Assembly: GCF_023544465.1 (NCBI RefSeq)
Contig: NZ_JALPVL010000016.1
Span: 62,001 to 126,000 of the forward strand
Source: Paractinoplanes maris
GTDB lineage: Bacteria > Actinomycetota > Actinomycetes > Mycobacteriales > Micromonosporaceae
Direction of reading: 5' to 3'
Length of the DNA: 64,000 nucleotides
The notes under the pieces are model-generated. The model ran no database searches, was not told the origin of the DNA, and worked only from the letters and a program-made list of their open reading frames with translations. Every line of letters begins with the position of its first letter. The first letter of the stretch is position 1. Position numbers and translations under genes: made by a program. This document shows, piece after piece, positions 25,124-33,276 of this stretch.

Positions 25124-25865
25124 GGCGTCCATTCTGGAGGCTGATCGGGTGGGCTTCGCCTATCGGGGTGGGGCTCCTGTGCTGTCGGATGTGTCGCTCG
25201 CTGTGCGGCCGGGGCGCAACGTTGCCCTGGTGGGTGAGTCGGGGGCCGGGAAGACGACGCTGCTGCGGATTCTGCTCGGGCTCGCGCGGCCTACCAGCGG
25301 TGTGGTGCGGTTCGACGGCAGTCCGCTGAACCGGGCTCGGCTGCGGTCTTATCGGCGGGCGGCCCAGGCGGTGTTCCAGGACCCGTACTCGTCTCTTGAC
25401 CCTCGCCAGAGAATTGGGCGCATCGTGGCGGAACCGCTGCGGGGGCTGGGGTTGGACGCCGACCCGAAGCGGGTGGCCACGGCGCTGGACGCGGTCGGGC
25501 TGCCGGCGGACACGGCCGGGCGGTATCCGCACGAGTTCTCCGGGGGGCAGCGGCAGCGCATCGCGATCGCGCGGGCCATCGTCTGCGAACCGCGGTTGCT
25601 GCTGGCCGACGAGCCGGTGAGCGCGCTCGACCTGACCACCCGGGTGCGGATCGTCGACCTGCTGGCCGAGCTGCGCGCATCCCGGGGTCTGACGATCCTC
25701 CTGGTGTCGCACGACCTCGGAGTCGTGGCGGAGTTGTGCGAGCAGACCGCCGTACTGGAAAGCGGGCGACTCGTCGAGCAGGGGCCGACCCAGCAGATCC
25801 TAGGAGCGCCCACGCACCCTTACACCCGCAAGCTGCTGGCCAGCGTCCCTCGACTGCCGAGTTAA
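25116..25865 (+). CDS. ABC transporter ATP-binding protein (DppF-like)
   Basis: ATPase of 249 residues. Walker A is GESGAGKT, Q-loop AVFQDPYSSLDPRQRIG (typical DppF/OppF), signature FSGGQRQR, Walker B LLLADEP and H-loop LVSHDLG. The GTG at 25116 is chosen since GGAGGTGG lies upstream and its product begins MSEASI; an ATG at 25095 in frame would add seven residues. Both starts overlap the preceding ATPase gene. It completes the importer operon. Confidence 0.92.
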   Translation: MSEASILEADRVGFAYRGGAPVLSDVSLAVRPGRNVALVGESGAGKTTLLRILLGLARPTSGVVRFDGSPLNRARLRSYRRAAQAVFQDPYSSLDPRQRIGRIVAEPLRGLGLDADPKRVATALDAVGLPADTAGRYPHEFSGGQRQRIAIARAIVCEPRLLLADEPVSALDLTTRVRIVDLLAELRASRGLTILLVSHDLGVVAELCEQTAVLESGRLVEQGPTQQILGAPTHPYTRKLLASVPRLPS

Positions 25866-25998
25866 CGCTGAGTCATCGTTCTCGTGCGGTCTGCTTTGTT
25901 CGAACATTGCTTTTCCCGGCCACAGCCTGCGCTTTCCGGACTTTGATCCACGCAACTGCGCACTTGTTCCCGTCCTATCAGTAACGCAGAGTGCAGGA

Positions 25999-26559
25999 AT
26001 GTCCCTCGACACCGCACCTCCCCTCTCCCCCTATCAGAAGATCGCCGCCGAGCTCCGCCATCAGATCTTCACCGGCAGCCTGGCCGTCGGCGCGAAGCTT
26101 CCGTCCGAGCACACGCTCGCCGGGGCGCACCGCGTCGCCCGCACCACGGTCCAGTCGGCGTTGCGCGTGCTGCGCACCGAAGGCCTGATCTCCTCGCGCA
26201 AGGGCGCCGGCAATTTCGTCACGAGCCTGGCCGTCGTCGACGCGCATCGCTGCCCGGCCCGGGTCGAGCTCGACCACCTGCAGGTCGGCTGGCTCAGCCG
26301 CCTGCCCCGGCCGGCCCACGGTCTCGACCGGATCCTGCACTGCGAGCTGGAGCACCCCCATCCCGGCGCGCACGCGGGCCTGGGTCAGCACGCGGCGGGC
26401 ATCGGCTGGTGGGTGCAGTGGTCGCTCTCGTCCTCCGAGATCAACGCCATCGCCAACTGCACCGCCGTCCGCACGGCAGGCCACGCCGACGACAACCACT
26501 GCCTGCTCTACCGCGACCACTCCGGCCGCCACCTTTTCGGCAGCGACTACTCGTCCTGA
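25999..26559 (+). CDS. GntR-type wHTH regulator with duplicated Cx5HxGxH motif
   Basis: Protein of 186 residues. Residues 10-76 form a GntR winged helix (PYQKIAAELRHQIFTGSL, LPSEHTLAGAHRVARTTVQ, GLISSRKGAGNFV). The remaining 110 residues are neither FCD nor UTRA. They hold two matching motifs, C115-x5-H121-x-G-x-H125 and C168-x5-H174-x-G-x-H178, which look like a repeated metal-binding element. The start ATG 25999 directly follows the conserved short leader. A TGTTCGAACA palindrome at 25897-25906 upstream could be its own operator. It lies downstream of the ABC importer operon and may regulate it; effector unknown. Confidence 0.78.
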   Translation: MSLDTAPPLSPYQKIAAELRHQIFTGSLAVGAKLPSEHTLAGAHRVARTTVQSALRVLRTEGLISSRKGAGNFVTSLAVVDAHRCPARVELDHLQVGWLSRLPRPAHGLDRILHCELEHPHPGAHAGLGQHAAGIGWWVQWSLSSSEINAIANCTAVRTAGHADDNHCLLYRDHSGRHLFGSDYSS

Positions 26560-26779
26560 CCGACGCCGCGTCGGCAGAGACTCAGCCCGCCCCTCCGGCT
26601 GACGCCTCGTCGGTAGGAACCCAGCCCGACGCCAGCGCCTCATCCGTAGTTGCTCCAGCTGACAGTTGATCGGCAATACTCAGCCCCGTGCCGCTCCAGG
26701 CTGAAGTAGGAAATCGGCCTGGTATTGCCCCGGCTGACGCCACCCCAGCCTGCCCCAACCGCCCTTCAGCAGCGGCTAC

Positions 26780-28597
26780 TCAGCCCGACTGGCTCCCGGC
26801 CACCCGACCCGCTTTCCCCGACCAGCCACCATCCCCCGTTTCACTCCACGACCCGCTTCGTGTAACGGCGGCACGGCACGCGGATGACCCCTTTCTCGTA
26901 CGCCGCCTCGTAGTCGAATCCCCCAGCGTCGACCCACCCCGATCGCTCGTAAACCGCCGCGCCCGCACATTGCCCGGCACCACCGCGAGCCAGGCCACGG
27001 TGTGGCCGCCGACGGCGACCAGCCGTTCCGCCTCAGCGAGGAGCACGCGAGCCACACCGCCCCCGCGAAAGTTCCCATCGACGTAGACCTGCTCCACCTC
27101 GTCGGCGACAACCATGACAAAGCCGGCCACCACGCCATCGACAACCGCCACAGTTGTATCGCTCACCCGCTCCGAGGCCCGGACACTGAACGACGCGAGC
27201 GTCCTGGCCTCAACGAGGGCGTCGGGCACGTGACCCAGATGCCCGTCACGCCATCCCGCCGCCCAGATGACCGCCACGACCTCCGCGTCGCCGGGCCGGG
27301 CCGGCCGCAGAACGACGGCCGCACCAACCTGATCCGAACGCCCAACGCCCCCACGATCCCGAGCCGGACGCTGAACGCCGTCCCGGCCAACGGGATACGG
27401 AACGACGGCGTCGACCGGCTCGGCCCCGCGCGACGGTACGGCGTGGTCAGCCGCATCAGACAGAACTACCTGGCCAAACACTTGCAACGGGAGGACCCGG
27501 CCGACCGCGGGCGACGGCATGATCTGTTCAGCCACGTGTGACGGGCCGATCCGGTCAGCCAATTGCGTTGGGCCGGCCCGCTCATCAGCGTGCGACGGGA
27601 CGATTCGGTCAGCCGCATAAGACGGGCCGACCTGGTCGGCTACCTCAGACACCACGTCCTGGTCAAACGCGTGCGAAGGGAAGACCTGGCCGGCCGCGGG
27701 CGACCGGACGATCTGTTCAGCGACATGCGACGTGCCTACCTGGTCAGCCAAGCCCGCCGGGACGACGTAATCAGTCCCGGGCAGGACCCGGTCAGACACC
27801 CGCGCCGGGACGACTTGGTCAGCCGCATAAGACGGGCCGACTCGGTCGGCTGCCTCAGACAACACGCCCTGGTCAAACGCGTGCGAGGGGAAGACCTGGT
27901 CAGCCACGTCCGACGAGACGAGCTGGTCGGCTTGGGGCGGCGAGATGACGTGGTCGGCCGGGGGCGGCGGGGTGGCGGGGGCGGCCGCGGGTAGCGGGGT
28001 GGCGTGGTGGCCGACCAGGTGGGTCAGGGCGCCGGTCAGCAAGTCGCGTGCTGTGTCTCGGTTGAGCGCCGGGTCGCCCAGGACGACTGGCAGCGCCAGG
28101 CCGTCGATGAGTGCCAGCGTCTGGCGCGCCACGTCCAGGGGGGCCGCGCTTGGCGTGAAAGTTCCGCGGCGTACGCCGGCCTGGACCTCCGCGGCGATCA
28201 GCTCCCGCCAACGCGTGTAGTCGGCGAGCACGTCCGCCCGGAGCTCGGTGTCGCGCAGGGCCCACCGCCAGGACTCCACCCACACCCGCCAGGACGAGTC
28301 GCTGTCCACCGCACCGGTCAGATACGAGGCGATCAGCATCAGCCTCGACCAGGGCTCCTGCTCCCCGGCCAGCCGGTCGGTCACCGCCTGGAAGTCGGCC
28401 CGCGCCGCGTGGCGGAACACCGCCAGCAGCATTTCCTCGCGACTGCCGAAGTAGTACTGCAGGGTCGACACCCCGACCCCGGTCGCCGCCGTCACGTCGG
28501 AGAAGCGTGTCGCGTCGGCTCCGCGCTCGGCCACGACCGCGCATGCGGCGGCCAGCACGTCCTCACGCCGGCCGGCGACCCGCTGCCCTTCGCGCAC
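26780..28597 (-). CDS. TetR-repeat linker-GNAT fusion protein, frameshifted near 26951
   Basis: GTG start at 28597. Residues 10-60 are a TetR helix-turn-helix (FSDVTAATGVGVSTLQYYFG) followed by a TetR ligand domain to about 195. Residues about 205-400 are low-complexity repeats around ADQVxPSHA and ADRVGPSYA. From about 425 a GNAT acetyltransferase domain follows, with the acetyl-CoA loop FRGGGVAR and NVRARRF549. After F549 the frame is lost: adding one base to the TTT codon (26951-26953) restores FYERSGWVDAGGFDYEAAYE and a stop at 26841-26843. As read, the last 56 residues are out of frame to 26780. A regulator fused to an acetyltransferase is unusual; a real mutation or a sequencing error is possible. 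Confidence 0.75.
   Translation of the reverse strand: MREGQRVAGRREDVLAAACAVVAERGADATRFSDVTAATGVGVSTLQYYFGSREEMLLAVFRHAARADFQAVTDRLAGEQEPWSRLMLIASYLTGAVDSDSSWRVWVESWRWALRDTELRADVLADYTRWRELIAAEVQAGVRRGTFTPSAAPLDVARQTLALIDGLALPVVLGDPALNRDTARDLLTGALTHLVGHHATPLPAAAPATPPPPADHVISPPQADQLVSSDVADQVFPSHAFDQGVLSEAADRVGPSYAADQVVPARVSDRVLPGTDYVVPAGLADQVGTSHVAEQIVRSPAAGQVFPSHAFDQDVVSEVADQVGPSYAADRIVPSHADERAGPTQLADRIGPSHVAEQIMPSPAVGRVLPLQVFGQVVLSDAADHAVPSRGAEPVDAVVPYPVGRDGVQRPARDRGGVGRSDQVGAAVVLRPARPGDAEVVAVIWAAGWRDGHLGHVPDALVEARTLASFSVRASERVSDTTVAVVDGVVAGFVMVVADEVEQVYVDGNFRGGGVARVLLAEAERLVAVGGHTVAWLAVVPGNVRARRFTSDRGGSTLGDSTTRRRTRKGSSACRAAVTRSGSWSETGDGGWSGKAGRVAGSQSG
27597..27899. repeat. Two direct copies (about 90 bp) in the TetR-GNAT linker
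   Basis: 27597-27689 and 27807-27899 are near-identical direct repeats 210 bp apart (70 codons, in frame). They share AGCCGCATAAGACGGGCCGA and GGTCAAACGCGTGCGA. They encode the repeated VFPSHAFDQ...ADxVGPSYAAD segments. Confidence 0.85.
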
Positions 28598-29223
28598 GGC
28601 GCATGTCTATCACGCTGATCCCCGGGGTCCGGCGCGGCTGGATGGCCCAATCGGCCGGGCGGTCGACTCACCGTGGCGATCACACTGCGCACAGCAACGC
28701 CGAAGAGTCACAAGGATCAACGTTCAGTGACCAAGCAGTACGGAACGTGACAGGTGGCCACCAGCGAATCATTCGCGTCTGCGAACACTTTTCTTTGACG
28801 GAGCAAATGAAGGCGGAATTCGGGCGCACGTGACTGACGCAAGTCGACTGTGAACAATGACGAGCGTTTCCGTCGCAAGAGGAACGACCGATTGTTTCGA
28901 GCAGGTGACGCGCAGAAAAGCGCCGGAGAGCCGGGCGATGTCCCGACGGCTCGACCTCCCCCATTCGGTCGCGAGCGAGCATACAGGTCCGTCCCGACGT
29001 AGTGGGGGCAACCCCTGAGACGGCCACCCATCCCGGCCTGGAACGCGGACCGGCTGGCGTACGCGCGATCCATCCCCGGTCCAAGGACAGTGAGCCCAAC
29101 CGCCCTGTGGACAACTTTGTCCTGCTCAGACAGCAGTACGGCACGCCTGTGGACAACCACGACCCGCAGGCAGGACCGCGCGTAACGTGGCAACCCCAGC
29201 GGCGCAGGAGAAGGGCGGAAGCA
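28598..29223. other. Intergenic region with two DnaA-box-like sites
   Basis: A 626-bp stretch, visibly richer in A/T than its neighbours. Short open frames on both strands show no family resemblance and were not called. CTGTGGACAA (reverse of the actinobacterial DnaA box TTGTCCACAG) occurs twice, at 29105-29114 and 29147-29156, 42 bp apart, upstream of the M20 peptidase gene. Nothing else recognisable was seen. Confidence 0.45.
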
Positions 29224-30351
29224 ATGGACGAGCTCGTTGCCCGGGCGTGTGACCTCATCGCGATCCCGTCCACGGCCGACCGGCCCGATCAGCTGAAACG
29301 CGCGGTCGACCTCGTCCTGGACGGGGTCGGGCCCGGCTTCGAGATCCGGCGGTTCGAGTCGCGCGGGAAGCCGAGTGCGCTGGTGCACCCGCCGGGGTCC
29401 GAGCAGTTCCGGGTGATCCTCAACGCGCACCTCGACGTCGTCCCGGGATCGGCGGAGCAGTTCGCCCCGCGGGTCGACGGGGACCGGCTTCTTGGACGCG
29501 GGGCTCACGACATGAAGGTCGCGGCTCTGGTCATGGCCGAGGTCTTCCGGGAGCTCGCCCTGCGGCTCGACATACCCATCGCGTTGCAACTGGTCACCGA
29601 CGAGGAGGTGGGCGGCGCGGACGGCACGGCCCATCAGATCGCCGAAGGGGTGCGAGGCGATTTCGTGGTCATCGGGGAGCAGAGCCGGCTGCGAATTGTG
29701 AACGAGTCGCGCGGGCTGGCCCACGTGCGGCTCACCGCCGACGGGCGGGCGGCACACGCGGCGTACCCCTGGCTCGGGGATAATGCCCTGGTCGCCGTGG
29801 CCGAGGGAGTCGCGCGGCTGCTGCGGCGCTATCCGGTGCCCGAGGCCGAGGTGTGGCGCACGACCGTGAACGTCGCCCGGTTCGACACGCCCAATCAGGC
29901 CGTCAACCAGGTGCCGGATCGGGCCGGCGCGTGGCTCGACGTGCGGTTCCCGGCTGAGGATGGCGACTTCGCCGGGCGTACGGCGGAGGAGATCGCGGCT
30001 CACCTCGGGGCAATCGCCGGGGTGCCCGCCGTTGTCGAAGCGCTCGGTCACCCGCACCACGCCGACCCGGAGAGCGTCGAGGTCGGACTCCTGCGAGCGG
30101 CCGCGCGCGAAGTCGGCTTCTCCGGGGATCTGCTGGCCAAGCATGGTGCCGCGGATGGGCGGCACTATTCGGCGGTGGGCGTGGACGCCGTCATCTTCGG
30201 GCCGGGCGGCGACGGTCAGCACAGTGCGGACGAGTGGGCCGATCTGACGACCATCAAGCCGTACGGGGATGCCTTGCGCTCTTTCCTCCGGGCGCTCGAG
30301 GCCGCCCCACGCGGACGGGAGCCGGGCTCCCTCGCGGCCGACCGGCGCTGA
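29224..30351 (+). CDS. M20-family metallopeptidase/deacylase
   Basis: Zinc amidohydrolase of 375 residues, related to DapE, ArgE and carboxypeptidase G2. Metal-binding residues are visible as H69 (NAHLDVVPG), D96 (GRGAHDMKV), the E127-E128 pair (TDEEVGG) and a C-terminal His in GDGQHSADEW. The dimerisation-type insert has HVRLTADGRAAHAA. ATG 29224 is chosen; the open frame goes upstream to 29002 but that part is unlike the family. Substrate unknown. It is followed by a 19-bp tandem repeat and a convergent response regulator. Confidence 0.9.
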   Translation: MDELVARACDLIAIPSTADRPDQLKRAVDLVLDGVGPGFEIRRFESRGKPSALVHPPGSEQFRVILNAHLDVVPGSAEQFAPRVDGDRLLGRGAHDMKVAALVMAEVFRELALRLDIPIALQLVTDEEVGGADGTAHQIAEGVRGDFVVIGEQSRLRIVNESRGLAHVRLTADGRAAHAAYPWLGDNALVAVAEGVARLLRRYPVPEAEVWRTTVNVARFDTPNQAVNQVPDRAGAWLDVRFPAEDGDFAGRTAEEIAAHLGAIAGVPAVVEALGHPHHADPESVEVGLLRAAAREVGFSGDLLAKHGAADGRHYSAVGVDAVIFGPGGDGQHSADEWADLTTIKPYGDALRSFLRALEAAPRGREPGSLAADRR

Positions 30352-30417
30352 TCAGGGACCAGATGTCCGGCGCTGTAGGTACGAGCGGGCCGCGAGCAAC
30401 AAGCGACGAGCGGCGAG

Positions 30418-30493
30418 CCGAGCAGCGGGCCGCGAGCTGAACAACGGGCCGCGAGCCGAGCAGCGGGCCGCGAGCCGAGTGACGAACCGCGAG
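30418..30493. repeat. 19-bp tandem repeat (4 copies)
   Basis: Four 19-bp units, 30418, 30437, 30456 and 30475, consensus CCGAGCAGCGGGCCGCGAG (first and third identical, second and fourth diverged), between the convergent M20 and receiver genes. More degenerate copies may precede it from about 30380. Confidence 0.85.
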
Positions 30494-30558
30494 CGATGGG
30501 CCAGCGCGATGGGGGGCGGGTCCTGCGGCGGGGTCAAAGGGTTGGTCCGGCGGCGGGG

Positions 30559-31041
30559 TCAGAGGGCTCCCGGCAGGTCCTCGTTGGCCAGGAGGAGCCA
30601 GCGGACGCGGCGGACCAGTTCGGCCGGGTTGAAGGGCTTGACCAGGTAGTCGTCGGCGCCGACGGTCATGCCGAGGTCGATGTCGACCTTGCGGCCGTGA
30701 CCGCTCATCATGAGAACCGGGATCTGTGAGGTGTCGGCCGACGAGTGCAGCTCGTAGCAGACGCTCAGGCCGTCCAGGCCGGGCATCGACACGTCCAGGA
30801 TGATCATGTCGGGCTGCTCGGTGACCACCATGCGCAGCGCGGAGGCTCCGTTGTCGGCGGTGACCACCCGGTAGCCGGCCGCGACCAGCTTGTGGGTGAC
30901 CAGTTCGCGCACCGCCTCGTCGTCATCGGCCACCAGGATCGTCGGCTCGGCGAGGTCGGCGCACCAGTCCGCGACCGGCGCGGGGTGGCCGAACTCCGGC
31001 GCGACGAACGTGGGAACGATGGAAAGCGCTGCTCCGACCAT
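30559..31041 (-). CDS. Single-domain response regulator
   Basis: Receiver-only protein of 160 residues. After a 30-residue leader comes the fold with acidic pocket D39/D40, phosphoacceptor Asp83 (ILDVSMPG), conserved Ser113 (MMSGHG) and Lys135 (LVKPFNP). No DNA-binding or enzymatic output domain is present, so it should act by protein contact. ATG 31041 with GGGAGAGAGATCA upstream is used instead of the longer open frame to 31137. No histidine kinase is next to it. Confidence 0.88.
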   Translation of the reverse strand: MVGAALSIVPTFVAPEFGHPAPVADWCADLAEPTILVADDDEAVRELVTHKLVAAGYRVVTADNGASALRMVVTEQPDMIILDVSMPGLDGLSVCYELHSSADTSQIPVLMMSGHGRKVDIDLGMTVGADDYLVKPFNPAELVRRVRWLLLANEDLPGAL

Positions 31042-31183
31042 TGATCTCTCTCCCCTGACTGCGGCGGTTGGTGTCCTCGAACGCCAGCCACCATCGGCGG
31101 GGCCGACCGGGCCTGCAGGAGATCGCCGGTTGCGCAACGGGTGCAGTTGGGTCGAGCGGGGAGAACCAGCACGGGAAAAAGAA

Positions 31184-31218
31184 TGGCGGAGCCCCTCCTT
31201 GTGGGAGAGACCCCGCCA
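31184..31218 (-). terminator. Intrinsic terminator with U-tract (minus strand)
   Basis: On the minus strand, arms TGGCGG and CCGCCA with an additional inner CTCC/GGAG pairing are followed by TTCTTTTTCCC. It lies 132 bp after the stop of the beta-propeller gene and 143 bp before the receiver gene, so it should stop transcription from the former. Confidence 0.65.
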
Positions 31219-31349
31219 CCGACAAGTGCGGCCGTTTTCCGGTCACACCTCGCGTCAGTCCGGAACGCTAGTGCACCCGGATCGATGCGCGGGCACGGAG
31301 CCCGAGCATCGTGATAACGCTCTCACCTGCCATCACCTGCGGTGACGCC

Positions 31350-32261
31350 TCAGATCAGCTCCGTGCGCAGGTCGTGTGCCCCGTCGTGGCGGGTGGCCTC
31401 GTAGTAGACCCGCCGGCGGCCGTCGGGCAGCTCGATCAGACTGAGGTAGCGCAGCCCGTGGGGCGCGTGCGGGCTGCCCAGCGGCTCCCCGGGCTCGGCC
31501 GTGAGCTCGCCGAAGCTGCCGTCGGCCAGGCGCTCGCCCCGGGCCACCCCGGTGCGCTCCTCCCAGTTCTCGCCAGCCGTCGCCCGCCCGTCGTAGGCCA
31601 CCGTGATCTCGTCGCCGTCGACCTGGACCGATGACACGCGTACGCCCCGGGCGTCCCACTCCCCCGGCCGGCCCGCCAGCGCCGTTCCGCGCCACGTCCA
31701 GTGCACGCCGTCGGGGCTGGTCGCGTACTCGGTGGTCATCCGGTCCGCGTCGTCCCAGCTCTCCAGCGGGTGCACGGACGCCCACAGGTGCCACCCGTGT
31801 GCGTCCTGGTGGATGACCGGGTCCTTGACCCCGGCCGTGTCGTCGCCGGCCAGCACGACCCGCGGCGTCGCCGTGGCCAGCCCTTCGGGGGTGGCCGCCT
31901 CGAGCAGCTCGACCCGCCAGTGCTTGGTGCCGGGGGTCGCCGCGCTCACATAGAGCCGCCACCGGCCGTCCGGGGTGCGGGTCAGGGCGGGCCGTTCCAG
32001 CGACTCGGCGCCGAACTGCTCCTTGGTCACCTCGGCCACCGTGGCGAAGCTGACGCCGTCGTCCGAGCGGGCCACCACGTTGGCGATGCCCCGGCCCTCG
32101 CCGATCGGGAGCCGCACGCGGTAGGCCAGATAGACGTGACCGTCCGCGACGATGGAGCTGGGCGCGCCCGACCACGCCCCCGGTTCGTCACCGGGCGGCT
32201 CGATCACGACGGTGGACTCGTCCCAGCGTGGCAAGGGCAGGGTCGTGATTCCCGTGGACAA
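31350..32261 (-). CDS. Five-bladed beta-propeller, glycoside-hydrolase-like protein
   Basis: Protein of 303 residues without signal peptide. Repeated blade motifs of the GH43/GH32/GH130 type are visible: GHVYLAYRVRLP, ESLERPALTRTPDGRWRLYV, VKDPVIHQDAHGWHLWASVH and ATSPDGVHWTW. It looks like a cytoplasmic sugar-active or sugar-binding propeller; catalytic acids cannot be named with certainty. Start is a TTG at 32261 with GGAG 6 nt upstream. It follows a sulfotransferase gene on the same strand after 79 bp and sits at the edge of the surface-glycan region. Confidence 0.7.
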   Translation of the reverse strand: MSTGITTLPLPRWDESTVVIEPPGDEPGAWSGAPSSIVADGHVYLAYRVRLPIGEGRGIANVVARSDDGVSFATVAEVTKEQFGAESLERPALTRTPDGRWRLYVSAATPGTKHWRVELLEAATPEGLATATPRVVLAGDDTAGVKDPVIHQDAHGWHLWASVHPLESWDDADRMTTEYATSPDGVHWTWRGTALAGRPGEWDARGVRVSSVQVDGDEITVAYDGRATAGENWEERTGVARGERLADGSFGELTAEPGEPLGSPHAPHGLRYLSLIELPDGRRRVYYEATRHDGAHDLRTELI

Positions 32262-32340
32262 GGCGACTCCTAGGCGTGTCGGCGTTGAGACGGCAGAGGG
32301 TAGACGCCTAAGTGTGCAACATCTATGGGCAAAGTGGGGA

Positions 32341-33276
32341 TTAGCGGCGGGCCGCGTGTCGATCCACGGAGAGCCAGTCGTCGTAGGACTCGCCCGTGAC
32401 CTCGGTCAGCAGGGCGATGTCATCGACGAAGTGCGGCAGCAGAGCCGCTCGCTCCTCGGGCGTGGTGACCGGCCGGCTGCCCTGCTTGCGGTGCAGCAGC
32501 GTCAGCAGCGGCCCGCGGGCGGCCAGGCGCAGCGGCACCGGGAACCGATGCCCGAATGTGCCCCCACTGCGCAGGAGAAAGCGCAGAAACTGGTTCACAC
32601 CGTTGTCCTCGACGACGTGCCGGTTCACGTTCTCGCGCGGAACCGCGGTGAGCACGCCGGTCCGGACGCCGAGGAACTCGCACACCCGGTCCAGGGTGGC
32701 CGCCGGCGCGTCCTTGAGCTCCTTGTATCGCAGCAGCAGCACCTGCTCGCGCGGGAGGTGCTCGTACAGGTGGCGCAGTTGCTCGCCGTACCGGCCCAGG
32801 CCCAGGTAGTGCCAGAAGGGCGCCCAGCCGGCGGCGATCCGGGCCGGCTCGGCCCGGCAGGCGGTGAGGAAGTCGGCCTCGGGCTCGAGACCCGCGTTCC
32901 ACAGGTGCGTCCAGTTGGAGTGGGCGCGGTCGACCGGGTCGCGCAGCAGCACGATCAGCCGGGCCTGCGGGGTCAGCGATTTGATGCGCTCGTGCGAGGC
33001 GAGGTCGTGCAGATAGAAGGGGGTCGCCTCGCCCAGCAGAGCACCCGGCGGCGCGGGGGCGAAGAGCGCCTCGTAGTCGGACTGCCGCCAGACGTGCTCC
33101 TGGTAGGTCTGCACGTCACCGGGACCGCCACGGGCCGGCGGGCGCCCGGCGGAGAGGAAGAACTTGGGTTCCTTCACCGACGGCAGGAAGAGCTCGGGGT
33201 GACCCACCAGCGCGGCGTGCAGGGCGGTGGTTCCCGCCTTGGGCACGCCGGCGATCAGGAAGTCGGGGAGCGCCAT
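32341..33276 (-). CDS. Sulfotransferase
   Basis: PAPS-dependent sulfotransferase of 311 residues. The 5'-phosphosulfate loop is PKAGTT at 12-17 and the 3'-phosphate motif is LRDPVDRAHSNW, both intact. KEPKFF after the loop is typical of bacterial heparan-sulfate-like sulfotransferases. No membrane segment. Probably transfers sulfate to a glycan, given the next genes, but the acceptor is inference. ATG 33276 is preceded by GAGAGGGACTTCC. Confidence 0.9.
   Translation of the reverse strand: MALPDFLIAGVPKAGTTALHAALVGHPELFLPSVKEPKFFLSAGRPPARGGPGDVQTYQEHVWRQSDYEALFAPAPPGALLGEATPFYLHDLASHERIKSLTPQARLIVLLRDPVDRAHSNWTHLWNAGLEPEADFLTACRAEPARIAAGWAPFWHYLGLGRYGEQLRHLYEHLPREQVLLLRYKELKDAPAATLDRVCEFLGVRTGVLTAVPRENVNRHVVEDNGVNQFLRFLLRSGGTFGHRFPVPLRLAARGPLLTLLHRKQGSRPVTTPEERAALLPHFVDDIALLTEVTGESYDDWLSVDRHAARR

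Noticed and set aside
26560..26779. Coding sequence in the GntR to TetR-GNAT gap
   Set aside because: Repeated GCTGACGCC-like words give open frames but no start site or known motif; it is probably degenerate intergenic repeat.
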